A stretch of DNA of 7,677 nucleotides from Sedimentisphaerales bacterium (GTDB taxonomy: Bacteria; Planctomycetota; Phycisphaerae; Sedimentisphaerales; SM23-30). Of this stretch, positions 1 to 6,275 are shown in pieces (position 1 is the stretch's first letter; each line of letters starts with the position of its first letter). A model generated the notes under the pieces. That model did no database searches and was not told the DNA's origin. It was given only the letters and a program-made list of their open reading frames with translations. The position numbers were made by a program, and so were the translations under genes. The DNA is taken from the NCBI GenBank assembly GCA_030640865.1, contig DAOWIP010000374.1, forward strand, positions 1 through 7,677, read 5' to 3'.

Positions 1-1149
1 ATTGCCACCCCAGGTCTCAAGGAAATTACGCGACAGATCGACAAACGTCAACCCGGCAAAAACAATGTAGTCAGGCTTCCGGTCGTACTGACGAGCATAA
101 CCCAACACCGGCCGATTGAGCCGAATATCGAGCTTCTCACGGTGAACCACGCCGTTACGATAAAATGTCAATTCCACCGTTTCGCCGATCTGCTTCCGTT
201 CAATCACCTCCGACATCATCAGATGCAAGCTGTCAATCCAGACCTTGCCGTCGTTGTCAATGTCATACCCGTCGATTTGCGCCAGAACGTCTTCCGACTG
301 TAAAACATTCTCGACAGAACTGTTAAGCAGTGTTTTCAAGATGATAATGCCTTCCACCTGCTCAGGTACTTTCAAATATTCCTTATAAGCCACGCTGTGC
401 AGGCCGGGATAAAAAGTAAAACCGAGCGACCCAAACGCGTCATAACGGCTGTCATCAATGTCAGTCAGGAAATGGCGAATTACAGTAGTAGGTATCATAT
501 AACCGATGTTGTCGGCCTGACGAAGACCCTGAAAAGCAACGCCAACAACTTTGCCGTCCTGCATAACCGGGCCACCACTGTTGCCGGGATTAATAGCGGC
601 GTCAGTCTGAATAACCAAATGAGAATCAGCACCAGTGTGCGCATAGTTGTCCATCTGCACCCGTGAGATGACTCCCTCCGTAACAGAAATAAGCTCGCCA
701 CCCATTGGAAAACCATAAGTCGAGACAGTCGTATTGGTCCGCGGGACATCACCCAACTCCAGCGGCGCAGTACCATCATAAAAACTCTCGTCCGGTACGG
801 TCAATACAGCTAAGTCACAATCGTGCCCAATAAAAGCCACCATAGCTGGGAACCGCCTGGCCTGGTCCTGTTTTTTAACCTCAATGTACTTGCTGTTGCT
901 GACGTTGTGAGCGTTTGTCAGGATACGACGGCCGGCAATAATAAAACCGGTACCACTACCACGACTCATTCCCGTCTGCTTCCAGGGCATAGAATAATTG
1001 TAATCCTGGCTGACACCGCGGATAAGTATTACCGATTTTTCCATCTGCGGCTGAGGCGAAGCGGCCGTCAGCGTCAGCGGTACAATCAAGACAGATACAA
1101 TCAATAACAGCACATTAATGTTATTCCGTTTACCTTCTATGAAAGGCAT
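1..1149 (-). CDS. HtrA/Deg-family periplasmic serine protease with PDZ domain (C-terminus beyond window)
   Basis: I translated 383 residues on the minus strand with no stop; the gene leaves the window at base 1, so its 3' end is missing. The start ATG (1149..1147) follows AGGAG at good spacing. Residues about 13-30 form a hydrophobic signal segment with a likely cleavage near TAA-SPQ, so the product is probably exported. A trypsin-like domain follows with a complete triad: His81 in GTGFIIAGRRILTNAHNV, Asp112 in HDCDLAVL and Ser191 in NPGNSGGPV. A PDZ domain spans about 239-343, opening with GSLGFTF. Residues about 350-383 (FAGLTFVDLSRNFLETWG) resemble the start of the second PDZ-like domain of the DEG9 branch, so roughly 100 residues may be missing. 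The family degrades or refolds damaged envelope proteins. The conserved triad makes an active protease likely; its substrates are unknown. Upstream lies a 317-bp hairpin-rich gap, so it is probably transcribed on its own. Confidence 0.93.
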   Translation of the reverse strand, partial: MPFIEGKRNNINVLLLIVSVLIVPLTLTAASPQPQMEKSVILIRGVSQDYNYSMPWKQTGMSRGSGTGFIIAGRRILTNAHNVSNSKYIEVKKQDQARRFPAMVAFIGHDCDLAVLTVPDESFYDGTAPLELGDVPRTNTTVSTYGFPMGGELISVTEGVISRVQMDNYAHTGADSHLVIQTDAAINPGNSGGPVMQDGKVVGVAFQGLRQADNIGYMIPTTVIRHFLTDIDDSRYDAFGSLGFTFYPGLHSVAYKEYLKVPEQVEGIIILKTLLNSSVENVLQSEDVLAQIDGYDIDNDGKVWIDSLHLMMSEVIERKQIGETVELTFYRNGVVHREKLDIRLNRPVLGYARQYDRKPDYIVFAGLTFVDLSRNFLETWGGN

Positions 1150-1324
1150 GATTTGTCTCCTGCATAAATCATTTGTTAGTTAGTAACCGTTCACTCTTTT
1201 TATCCGCCTGTGGCGGACTTTCTTTCGCCCTTTCAGGGCTTGAAATAAAAGAAGTAAGGAATCTTCTTCCGGGGGCTTACGCCCCCGGCTATGCGCTCTT
1301 ACGTCCCTTCGGGACTAATAAAAC

Positions 1325-1346
1325 GGTGCGATACATCGCACCCTAC
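1325..1346 (-). repeat. GTAG-type REP element 1
   Basis: The perfect stem GGTGCGA/TCGCACC with loop TACA is followed by CTAC. Read on the minus strand this is GTAG, then the hairpin, which is the layout of REP sequences recognised by RAYT (TnpA-REP) transposases. It has the same layout and orientation as the elements at 1426, 3721 and 6158. Confidence 0.7.
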
Positions 1347-1425
1347 TTAACTCGTGCTACATTATCGAAGATTATACGGGAGCACCTCTCTGAAATACAG
1401 AAAGGTGGCACCCAAGTTAATCAGC

Positions 1426-1446
1426 ATGGGCTAAAGCCCATCCTAC
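1426..1446 (-). repeat. GTAG-type REP element 2
   Basis: The perfect stem ATGGGC/GCCCAT with loop TAAA is followed by CCTAC, so the minus strand reads GTAGG and then the hairpin. It directly adjoins the CCTACGGGACTA repeat that recurs at the end of the methyltransferase gene. Confidence 0.7.
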
Positions 1447-1462
1447 GGGACTATTGTCAATT

Positions 1463-1475
1463 GTCCCTACGGGAC
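1463..1475. repeat. Hairpin overlapping the methyltransferase stop codon
   Basis: GTCCC-TAC-GGGAC is a 13-nt inverted repeat. On the minus strand its bases encode Val294, Pro295 and the TAG stop of the methyltransferase gene. With its flank it forms a second exact copy of CCTACGGGACTA, first seen 24 bp to the left. Confidence 0.7.
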
Positions 1476-2354
1476 TAAATCCAGTGCCTTGCGCATTGCG
1501 GCGATGTGGTCCGTTGTTGTGCCACAACAGCCGCCGATGATATTTACACCCGTCTCGACCAACGGCCCAACACAGGCGGCCATCTCCTCCGGCGTAGCCC
1601 TGAACACAGTTTGGCCGTCACGCAATTCAGGCAGTCCGGCGTTCGGCTGAATCATTACGAACCGATCCGTATGCTCAGTTATTTCACGAGCAATGGCTAT
1701 CAACTCTTCCGGGCCGTTGCCACAATTGCTGCCGACGACATCAGCGCCGGCGGTGGTGAGTTCCTCTGCTGCCTGTGCGGGACTGATACCCATCATGGTA
1801 CGATAGCCGCCCTGTTCCACTTTATCAAAAGTAAAGGTTACGATAACAGGCAGGTCGGTGTTTTCCTTCGCGGCCCGCAAAGCAAGCCGAGCCTCCTCCA
1901 AAGCCGTCATTGTCTCAATACAGATCGCGTTGGCTCCACCCTCGGCCAGCGCGACAATTTGTTCCCTGAATACCTCGTACATATCTTCTTCCGTCGCGTC
2001 GCCCAGCGGCTCCAGAAATCGGCCCGTCGGCCCAACAGAACCAACGACAAATTGGTCATCACCAACGGCTGTCCGGGCAATCTGAGCAGCGGCACGATTA
2101 AGCTCCACAGTCCTGTCAGCCAGGTCGAACTGCTGCAGCTTGTACCGCGTGCCGCCGAAACTGTTGGTCTCGACAATGTCACTGCCGGCGGAAACATAAC
2201 CGGAAATAATCTCCCGCACCTCCCGGCTGTGAGTAACGTTCCATAACTCCGGGCAGCTTCCGGTTTCCATACCTCGCAGTTGAAGCTGGGTGCCCATAGC
2301 TCCGTCACCCAATAAGACCCGGCCCGCGTTCAATTGTTCCAATAAGGTACTCAT
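1467..2354 (-). CDS. Zinc-dependent homocysteine S-methyltransferase (stand-alone, MetH N-terminal-domain type)
   Basis: The protein has 295 residues and is a single Hcy-methyltransferase domain (TIM barrel). Seen motifs are GDGAMGTQLQLRG at 16-28, IVETNSFGG at 60-68, SVGPTG at 106-111, and the zinc ligands Cys211 (GSNCGNGPEE) and Cys276-Cys277 (GGCCGTT). Their spacing matches that known for the Hcy domain of MetH. The family moves a methyl group to homocysteine to make methionine, in the cytoplasm. The methyl donor could be a corrinoid protein or folate partner supplied by another gene (split MetH), S-methylmethionine or SAM (MmuM type), or betaine; the sequence alone does not decide. No cobalamin-binding or folate domain is attached. 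The start ATG has a weak GGGA upstream at about 9 nt. The last two codons and the TAG stop lie inside a repeat hairpin (1463..1475), so the native C-terminus may have been slightly altered. It lies 72 bp downstream of the DegT gene on the same strand and could be co-transcribed. Confidence 0.92.
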   Translation of the reverse strand: MSTLLEQLNAGRVLLGDGAMGTQLQLRGMETGSCPELWNVTHSREVREIISGYVSAGSDIVETNSFGGTRYKLQQFDLADRTVELNRAAAQIARTAVGDDQFVVGSVGPTGRFLEPLGDATEEDMYEVFREQIVALAEGGANAICIETMTALEEARLALRAAKENTDLPVIVTFTFDKVEQGGYRTMMGISPAQAAEELTTAGADVVGSNCGNGPEELIAIAREITEHTDRFVMIQPNAGLPELRDGQTVFRATPEEMAACVGPLVETGVNIIGGCCGTTTDHIAAMRKALDLVP

Positions 2355-2396
2355 CGTTGTTGTTCCCGTGATTAGTTAATACCTGTTGCACATAAG

Positions 2397-2415
2397 CACG
2401 GCCAAGATGGCCGTG
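2397..2415. repeat. Intergenic hairpin between DegT and methyltransferase genes
   Basis: A perfect 8-bp stem, CACGGCCA/TGGCCGTG with loop AGA, sits in the 72-bp gap downstream of the DegT stop. No T-run follows on the minus strand, so it does not look like a classical intrinsic terminator. It may be a repeat of another REP-like family, or it may shape the shared transcript. Confidence 0.6.
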
Positions 2416-2426
2416 GCACAGTTAGA

Positions 2427-3545
2427 CTACAGGTTATGCAAGGCGGTTTTCAGGGTGGAGCAGACAGTCTCAACCTGCTGCCGGGTAAGGTTGTTATAAA
2501 ATGGCAGGGCAATGGTCCGCTGTGCTATTTTCTCAGTAACCGGGAAATCACCCTCTTTACAGCCCAAACGCTCGGCAACATAGGGTTGCAGGTGTATGGG
2601 AGTGAAATAATTGTTGCAACCGATGCCGTTCTCACGCAGGTAACTTAAGACCTTGTCTCTGTCCTGCGTTGTGAACTCGTCCTGCAACCGAATTACATAA
2701 ACAAACCAACTTATCTCGCAACCGGACGGCTCAGACGGCAGGACAACACCAGGCTCATCCTTCAGCAATTCACCATACCATTGAGCCACCCGGCGACGCT
2801 TGGCAACAAACTCGTCTATCCGCCCGATCTGGGTAATGCCGAGAGCGCAATTAATATCGGAGAGACGGTAGTTGTAACCCAGCCGAGCGTGGGCCAGCCA
2901 GCCGGCGTTGATGTCCCGGCCCTGATTACGCAGTGAAGCACAAAGATGGGCTGTGTCCTCATCGTCAGTAACGATAATTCCACCTTCACCGGTGGTCATC
3001 TGCTTATTAGGATAAAAGGCGAAAGTGCTGGTATTGCCCAGCGTGCCCACTCGACGGCCATTAACGACGCTGCCCAAAGCCTCGCAGGAATCCTCAATAC
3101 ACAACAAACTACGCCTTCGAGCTAATTCATATACGTCGTCGATACGATGCGGGTTGCCGAAGACCTCAACCGGTAACAAAGCACGAGTTTTAGAGGTGAT
3201 CTTTTCTTCAATTCGGTCAACGTCAATATTATATGTTACCGGGTCAATATCGACAAAAACCGGTTTAGCGCCGACCATAAAGATACAATTGGTGGTAGAG
3301 ATAAAACTGAACGGCGTAGTGATGACCTCATCGCCGGGGCCGATGCCCAAAGCGAGCAGACATAAATGCAGAGCGCTGGTGCCACTATTGACGGCTATGG
3401 CGTATCGGCGGCCGACATAATCGGCAAAAGCAGTTTCAAACTCCATTAGTTTAGGGCCTAAACTCAAATTCGGCGTCCGCAGGACGGCCACCACCGAGTC
3501 AATCTCGGCCTGAGTGATGTCAGGCCCTGATAAATCAATTTTCAT
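2427..3545 (-). CDS. DegT/DnrJ/EryC1/StrS-family PLP aminotransferase (probable nucleotide-sugar aminotransferase)
   Basis: The product has 372 residues, the normal length for the family. An upstream in-frame ATG at 3587 would add 14 residues, but the ATG at 3545 is preceded by GGAG at 8 nt and begins with the family's usual MKIDLSGPDIT, so I prefer it. Fold-type I signatures are visible: the phosphate-binding NSGTSALH (53-60), IEDSCEALGS (150-159) with Asp152 expected to contact the pyridine nitrogen, and Lys181 in FYPNKQMTTGEGG as the PLP Schiff-base lysine. RLGYNYRLSDINCALG (221-236) is also typical. These enzymes usually transfer an amino group from glutamate to a keto sugar nucleotide, giving amino sugars for O-antigen, capsule, glycans or antibiotics. 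The exact sugar cannot be read here: no dehydratase, epimerase or glycosyltransferase gene lies alongside. The ABC exporter gene diverges from it, which hints loosely at envelope glycan or glycolipid work. Confidence 0.93.
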   Translation of the reverse strand: MKIDLSGPDITQAEIDSVVAVLRTPNLSLGPKLMEFETAFADYVGRRYAIAVNSGTSALHLCLLALGIGPGDEVITTPFSFISTTNCIFMVGAKPVFVDIDPVTYNIDVDRIEEKITSKTRALLPVEVFGNPHRIDDVYELARRRSLLCIEDSCEALGSVVNGRRVGTLGNTSTFAFYPNKQMTTGEGGIIVTDDEDTAHLCASLRNQGRDINAGWLAHARLGYNYRLSDINCALGITQIGRIDEFVAKRRRVAQWYGELLKDEPGVVLPSEPSGCEISWFVYVIRLQDEFTTQDRDKVLSYLRENGIGCNNYFTPIHLQPYVAERLGCKEGDFPVTEKIAQRTIALPFYNNLTRQQVETVCSTLKTALHNL

Positions 3546-3587
3546 ACAAACTTCTCCGTAATTTATATCCAAACTGCTACAGAACAC

Positions 3588-3618
3588 TATATAATCACTA
3601 ATTCGGTGAATTCGTCAA
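3588..3618 (-). promoter_or_regulatory. Possible sigma70-like promoter for the DegT gene
   Basis: On the minus strand TTGACG (3618..3613) lies upstream of an AT-rich TATATA (3593..3588) at a 19-bp spacing, which is one or two bases longer than ideal. It sits about 45 bp before the DegT start. The hexamers are good but the spacing is not, so this is tentative. Confidence 0.3.
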
Positions 3619-3696
3619 TGAAAATCCCTGCGGACTCCAGACAATCAGGGGAATTTACGACTTGACGATAAGCTGATGTTCTGGTAGGGATTAAAA

Positions 3697-3761
3697 ACTG
3701 TTTATATTTTAGAAAACCGTGTGGGGTGAGACCCCACCCTACAAGACTGTTTATATTTTAG
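3697..3761. repeat. 16-bp exact direct repeat flanking a REP hairpin
   Basis: ACTGTTTATATTTTAG occurs exactly at 3697..3712 and again at 3746..3761. The 33 bp between them hold a GTAG-type REP hairpin. A second hairpin begins immediately at the end of the right copy. The pattern could be a duplication created when the REP was inserted, or two tandem units each made of this AT-rich sequence plus a hairpin. Each copy contains TATATT, which resembles a -10 box, but no matching -35 is evident. Confidence 0.75.
3721..3742 (-). repeat. GTAG-type REP element 3
   Basis: A perfect 7-bp stem, GTGGGGT/ACCCCAC with loop GAG, is followed by CCTAC, giving GTAGG plus hairpin on the minus strand. It lies between the two copies of the 16-bp direct repeat, in the leader of the ABC exporter gene. 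Its right flank CCCACCCTACAAG is shared with the element at 6158. Confidence 0.75.
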
Positions 3762-3782
3762 CAGGCGAGACGCCTGCGGTAC
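3761..3782. repeat. Hairpin directly upstream of the ABC exporter gene
   Basis: The stem GCAGGCG/CGCCTGC with loop AGA is followed by GGTAC, so the minus strand begins GTAC rather than GTAG. It ends 27 bp before the exporter start, so it probably lies in the 5' untranslated leader of that mRNA and could affect translation or stability. Confidence 0.6.
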
Positions 3783-3809
3783 TAACCTGTAAAAAAAGAG
3801 TGTGTGAGT

Positions 3810-5945
3810 ATGAAATATTTCAGACGCGTACTGCAGTACGTTGTTCCACAATATAAAGCGGTTCTGGTCAGTGTTTTCTGCGCGATTATCGTGGCGGTGC
3901 TGTTCACGCTGAGTATCGCGGCAATGCTGCCCCTGATGAAGATCATGATCGGGGAAGAAGGGCCGCACGGCTGGGTCAATCGTGAGATAATCGAATGTCG
4001 CTTCGGGATCACCTTCGAGGCGGTCGAACTGCCGGATACCCTGGCAGCCATTGCCGATCCCTGTCAACAGACCCGTCCGCTTCGGGTTACCGACGTCAAA
4101 GAAGACTCGCCCGCCGATCAAAATGGCCTGCAAAAAAGCGATGAAATTCTGGCGACAGGCAAAGCAAGTGATTCTGCAAGACAAATATCACGCGATAAAC
4201 TACTGGAGCAATTGGCGTGGGCGCCGGCGGAGCAGGCGATAATGCTAACCGTGAAGCACTACGGCGAATCACCGGAAATAATCGCTATCATACCGGCAGC
4301 GAGGCCCATATACGCCTCGACGGCAAAATGGCTGTTGTCCTTCATACCGCGAACCCAAAGCGAAACATTCAAACGCAACTGTATTATTTTAATTATTATA
4401 ATGATACTGATAGCTACACTGGTCCGCTGTCTGATGCGCTTTACCCAGGAATACCTGGTCCGAAAAATATCGTTTCGCAGTATTATGCTTCTTCGCCAGG
4501 ACGCCTATAACAAGACAATCCATTTGCCGTTAAGCTTTTTCAGCGCCGAAGGGATCAGCGATACGATGAGCCGGTTCGTGCAGGACTCACTCCGGATATA
4601 TACGGGGATCACCACACTGTTCGGTAAGATGGTGCGGGAACCGTTCAAGATGGTGGCACTGACAGTTACAGCGTATATGATCAACGCGGAAATGACTCTG
4701 ATCGTGCTGCTGGGGGCGCCGGCGGCAGCGTTTGTGATCGGTAAGCTCGGCAAAAAGATGAAACGAGCCACAAAACGAACACTGGGAAGCTGGTCACTGA
4801 TGTTAGGGCATTTGCAGGAAACCCTGTCAGGGATACGTGTGGTGAAAGGCTATCACCGGGAAACACACGAAGAAGAAAAATTTGCCCTTATAAATGAGAA
4901 ACTGCTCAAACAGCAAAATCGTATGGCTAAAGTCGATTCGGCAGGTGGGCCACTATTGGAATCGCTGGGGATAACGGCGGCATGCGTGGGAATGATCTTC
5001 GCCGCCTACTGGATGACCAAAGGCGAAATAAAGCCGACCGAGTTTTTTATCGTGGCAGCGCTGTTGGGATTGATGGCTGAGTCAGGACGCAAACTCGGAG
5101 ACGTCATACCGCGACTGCAAGCCTCCGACGCCTCGGCAGAACGGGTCTATAAACTGATCGATGCTCCGATTGAAGTCGATCCGGATAATGCACTGGAACT
5201 GCCGCGACTCGGTAAGTCGTTGGAAATGCGCAATGTTCACTTTCAGTATCCCAACAGTCCCACACCGACGCTGGAAGATGTCAGCCTGACAATACAGGCG
5301 GGCGAGACCGTTGCCGTGGTAGGGCCGAACGGCTCCGGCAAAACAACCCTGACCAGCCTGATACCGCGATTCTTCATACCTCAGTCAGGTGAAATTCTGA
5401 TCGACGGAACTAATATAACCGAGGCCAGCCTGAGCAGCCTTCGCGGCCAAATCGGTATCGTTACCCAGCATACCGTCTCCTTCAACGATACCATCTCAGC
5501 CAATATCGCTTATGGCGATCTGGACGCGACAGAAGAAGATATTATCGCGGCGGCGAAAAAAGCCTACGCCCACGAATTTATCACCCAGACCGCTCAAGGC
5601 TATCAAACCATTGTGGGTGAACAGGGCGCGACCCTCTCCGGCGGGCAGTTACAAAGAATCGCCATTGCCCGGGCCATCCTGCGGAACCCGGCTGTCCTTA
5701 TCTTCGACGAGGCAATGAGCCAGATCGACGCCGACAGCGAAGCCAAAATCCAAAAGGCACTGGCGGAATTCGCACGCGGCAGAACATCATTTATCATCGC
5801 TCATCGCCTGAGCACAATCATCGACGCGGACAGAATCCTCGTGTTAGACTATGGCAAACTGATCGCCCAGGGCAAACATCAGGAACTATTGAAAACCTGT
5901 AATCTGTATCGACAACTTTATGAGGTACAATTTGTGGAAAGTTAA
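3810..5945 (+). CDS. MsbA-like ABC exporter (fused permease and ATPase) with a PDZ-like periplasmic insertion
   Basis: The product has 711 residues, about 130 longer than the usual 580. I prefer ATG 3810, about 9 nt after AAAGAG; a GTG at 3804 would add two residues but lies too close to it. Order: TM1 (about 17-45), extracytoplasmic loop (46-188), TM2 (189-210), TM3/TM4 (about 278-312), TM5/TM6 (about 385-427), ATPase domain (about 470-705). The ATPase has all expected motifs: Walker A GPNGSGKT (505-512), Q-loop Gln553, signature LSGGQ (609-613), Walker B with catalytic Glu634, and H-loop His665. The D-loop reads SQID instead of the common SALD. The loop contains RFGITFE and then a stretch with SPADQNGLQKSDEIL (about 62-162), which fits a PDZ fold in the periplasm. 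The family flips or exports lipids, glycolipids, peptides or drugs as a homodimer; the substrate here is unknown. It is divergent from a DegT aminotransferase, so an envelope glycolipid is possible. Followed by a 330-bp repeat-rich gap. Confidence 0.93.
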   Translation: MKYFRRVLQYVVPQYKAVLVSVFCAIIVAVLFTLSIAAMLPLMKIMIGEEGPHGWVNREIIECRFGITFEAVELPDTLAAIADPCQQTRPLRVTDVKEDSPADQNGLQKSDEILATGKASDSARQISRDKLLEQLAWAPAEQAIMLTVKHYGESPEIIAIIPAARPIYASTAKWLLSFIPRTQSETFKRNCIILIIIMILIATLVRCLMRFTQEYLVRKISFRSIMLLRQDAYNKTIHLPLSFFSAEGISDTMSRFVQDSLRIYTGITTLFGKMVREPFKMVALTVTAYMINAEMTLIVLLGAPAAAFVIGKLGKKMKRATKRTLGSWSLMLGHLQETLSGIRVVKGYHRETHEEEKFALINEKLLKQQNRMAKVDSAGGPLLESLGITAACVGMIFAAYWMTKGEIKPTEFFIVAALLGLMAESGRKLGDVIPRLQASDASAERVYKLIDAPIEVDPDNALELPRLGKSLEMRNVHFQYPNSPTPTLEDVSLTIQAGETVAVVGPNGSGKTTLTSLIPRFFIPQSGEILIDGTNITEASLSSLRGQIGIVTQHTVSFNDTISANIAYGDLDATEEDIIAAAKKAYAHEFITQTAQGYQTIVGEQGATLSGGQLQRIAIARAILRNPAVLIFDEAMSQIDADSEAKIQKALAEFARGRTSFIIAHRLSTIIDADRILVLDYGKLIAQGKHQELLKTCNLYRQLYEVQFVES

Positions 5946-5986
5946 GGGTTGTGAGTAAGAAAGAAAGAAGAGGGGAAGAAAATAAT

Positions 5987-6013
5987 CCGCAGATTTCGCA
6001 GATGGCACAGATT
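5987..6013. repeat. Three tandem degenerate 9-bp repeats
   Basis: CCGCAGATT, TCGCAGATG and GCACAGATT follow each other without a gap. Each carries the core CRCAGAT. Similar strings are, from general recall, common in gaps of several environmental bacterial genomes; no function is assigned. Confidence 0.6.
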
Positions 6014-6112
6014 AAGAAAAGATAAGAAGAATAGAATATAAAGAACGCAACGATGCAAAGAAAACAGAAAACCGTTGAAACGGTTGAAATAGTATTTTGT
6101 CTGAATCGAGAA

Positions 6113-6132
6113 CCCCTTGCTAAAGCAAGGGG
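6113..6132. repeat. Strong hairpin CCCCTTGC/GCAAGGGG
   Basis: A perfect 8-bp stem with loop TAAA lies 168 bp after the exporter stop. It is followed by an A-rich rather than T-rich sequence on the plus strand, so it could protect the exporter mRNA 3' end but is not a standard terminator. Confidence 0.6.
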
Positions 6133-6157
6133 CCAATAAGAAAAAACAAATAATCGC

Positions 6158-6179
6158 GTGGGGCAAAGCCCCACCCTAC
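6158..6179 (-). repeat. GTAG-type REP element 4
   Basis: The stem GTGGGGC/GCCCCAC with loop AAA is followed by CCTAC, so it has the same layout and orientation as the elements at 1325, 1426 and 3721. Its 3' flank ACAAG is also shared with the one at 3721. Confidence 0.75.
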
Positions 6180-6185
6180 AAGTTA

Positions 6186-6243
6186 CCTCCGCGAAGGCGG
6201 GGGGGTCAGAACAGAAAAGATGGATTCCTGCCTTCGCAGGAAT
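6186..6243. repeat. Pair of hairpins just upstream of the glycosylase gene
   Basis: The first hairpin, CCTCCGC/GCGGGGG (6186..6203, one G-T pair, loop GAAG), is followed 20 bp later by the perfect 8-bp stem ATTCCTGC/GCAGGAAT with loop CTTC (6224..6243). The second loosely resembles the dispersed ATTCCC...GGGAAT repeats known from several bacteria. It ends 32 bp before the glycosylase start and so may lie in its leader or near its promoter. Confidence 0.6.
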
Positions 6244-6275
6244 GACAAAAACCGTTTCCGAAATAGGAACTAATT

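Larger units (their letters stand above)
1203..1475. repeat. Array of seven short hairpins (REP-like) filling the gap between protease and methyltransferase genes
   Basis: Seven small inverted repeats follow one another in 273 bp. They are TCCGCC/GGCGGA (1203..1217), GCCCT/AGGGC (1227..1239), CCGGGGGC/GCCCCCGG with loop TTAC (1269..1288), GTCCC/GGGAC (1303..1315), GGTGCGA/TCGCACC (1325..1342), ATGGGC/GCCCAT (1426..1441) and GTCCC/GGGAC (1463..1475). An imperfect one may lie at 1383..1407. Stem sequences differ, but CCTACGGGACTA occurs twice exactly (1442..1453, 1466..1477) and once with one mismatch (1306..1317). None is followed by a T-run on either strand that would make it a standard intrinsic terminator, although the transcript could still be stabilised by such structures. 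No convincing gene is seen here. Confidence 0.8.
5946..6275. other. Repeat-rich, gene-free gap between exporter and glycosylase genes
   Basis: I see no gene in these 330 bp. The left third is strongly purine-rich on the plus strand and begins with GTTGTGAG (5948..5955), an octamer also found at the end of the minisatellite at 7156..7163. Next come three 9-bp CGCAGATT-like copies, an AACCGT/ACGGTT inverted repeat (6070..6085), and then four hairpins between 6113 and 6243. No T-run follows any hairpin on the plus strand, so a classical terminator for the exporter gene is not apparent. Confidence 0.7.

Noticed and set aside
1203..1475. CRISPR array
   Set aside because: The hairpins differ in stem sequence and spacing; there is no constant direct repeat with uniform spacers and no cas gene.
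1173..1478. Open reading frame of 101 codons on the plus strand
   Set aside because: It consists almost wholly of the hairpin tract, overlaps the end of the methyltransferase gene on the opposite strand and has no recognisable domain. It looks like translated repeat sequence.
1506..2246. 246-codon plus-strand frame opposite the methyltransferase gene
   Set aside because: It is antisense to a gene with clear zinc-ligand and domain motifs; its translation has no recognisable family features.
3662..3690. Promoter TTGACG ... TAGGGA for the exporter
   Set aside because: The -35 box is good, but the hexamer at 17 bp matches the -10 consensus poorly, so the site was not listed as a feature.
3702..4184. 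160-codon minus-strand frame over the exporter start
   Set aside because: It is antisense to the first part of the exporter, including the PDZ-like insertion, and shows no domain of its own.
6113..6132. Intrinsic terminator of the exporter gene
   Set aside because: The stem is strong, but an A-rich sequence rather than a T-run follows on the plus strand, so it was listed only as a hairpin repeat.
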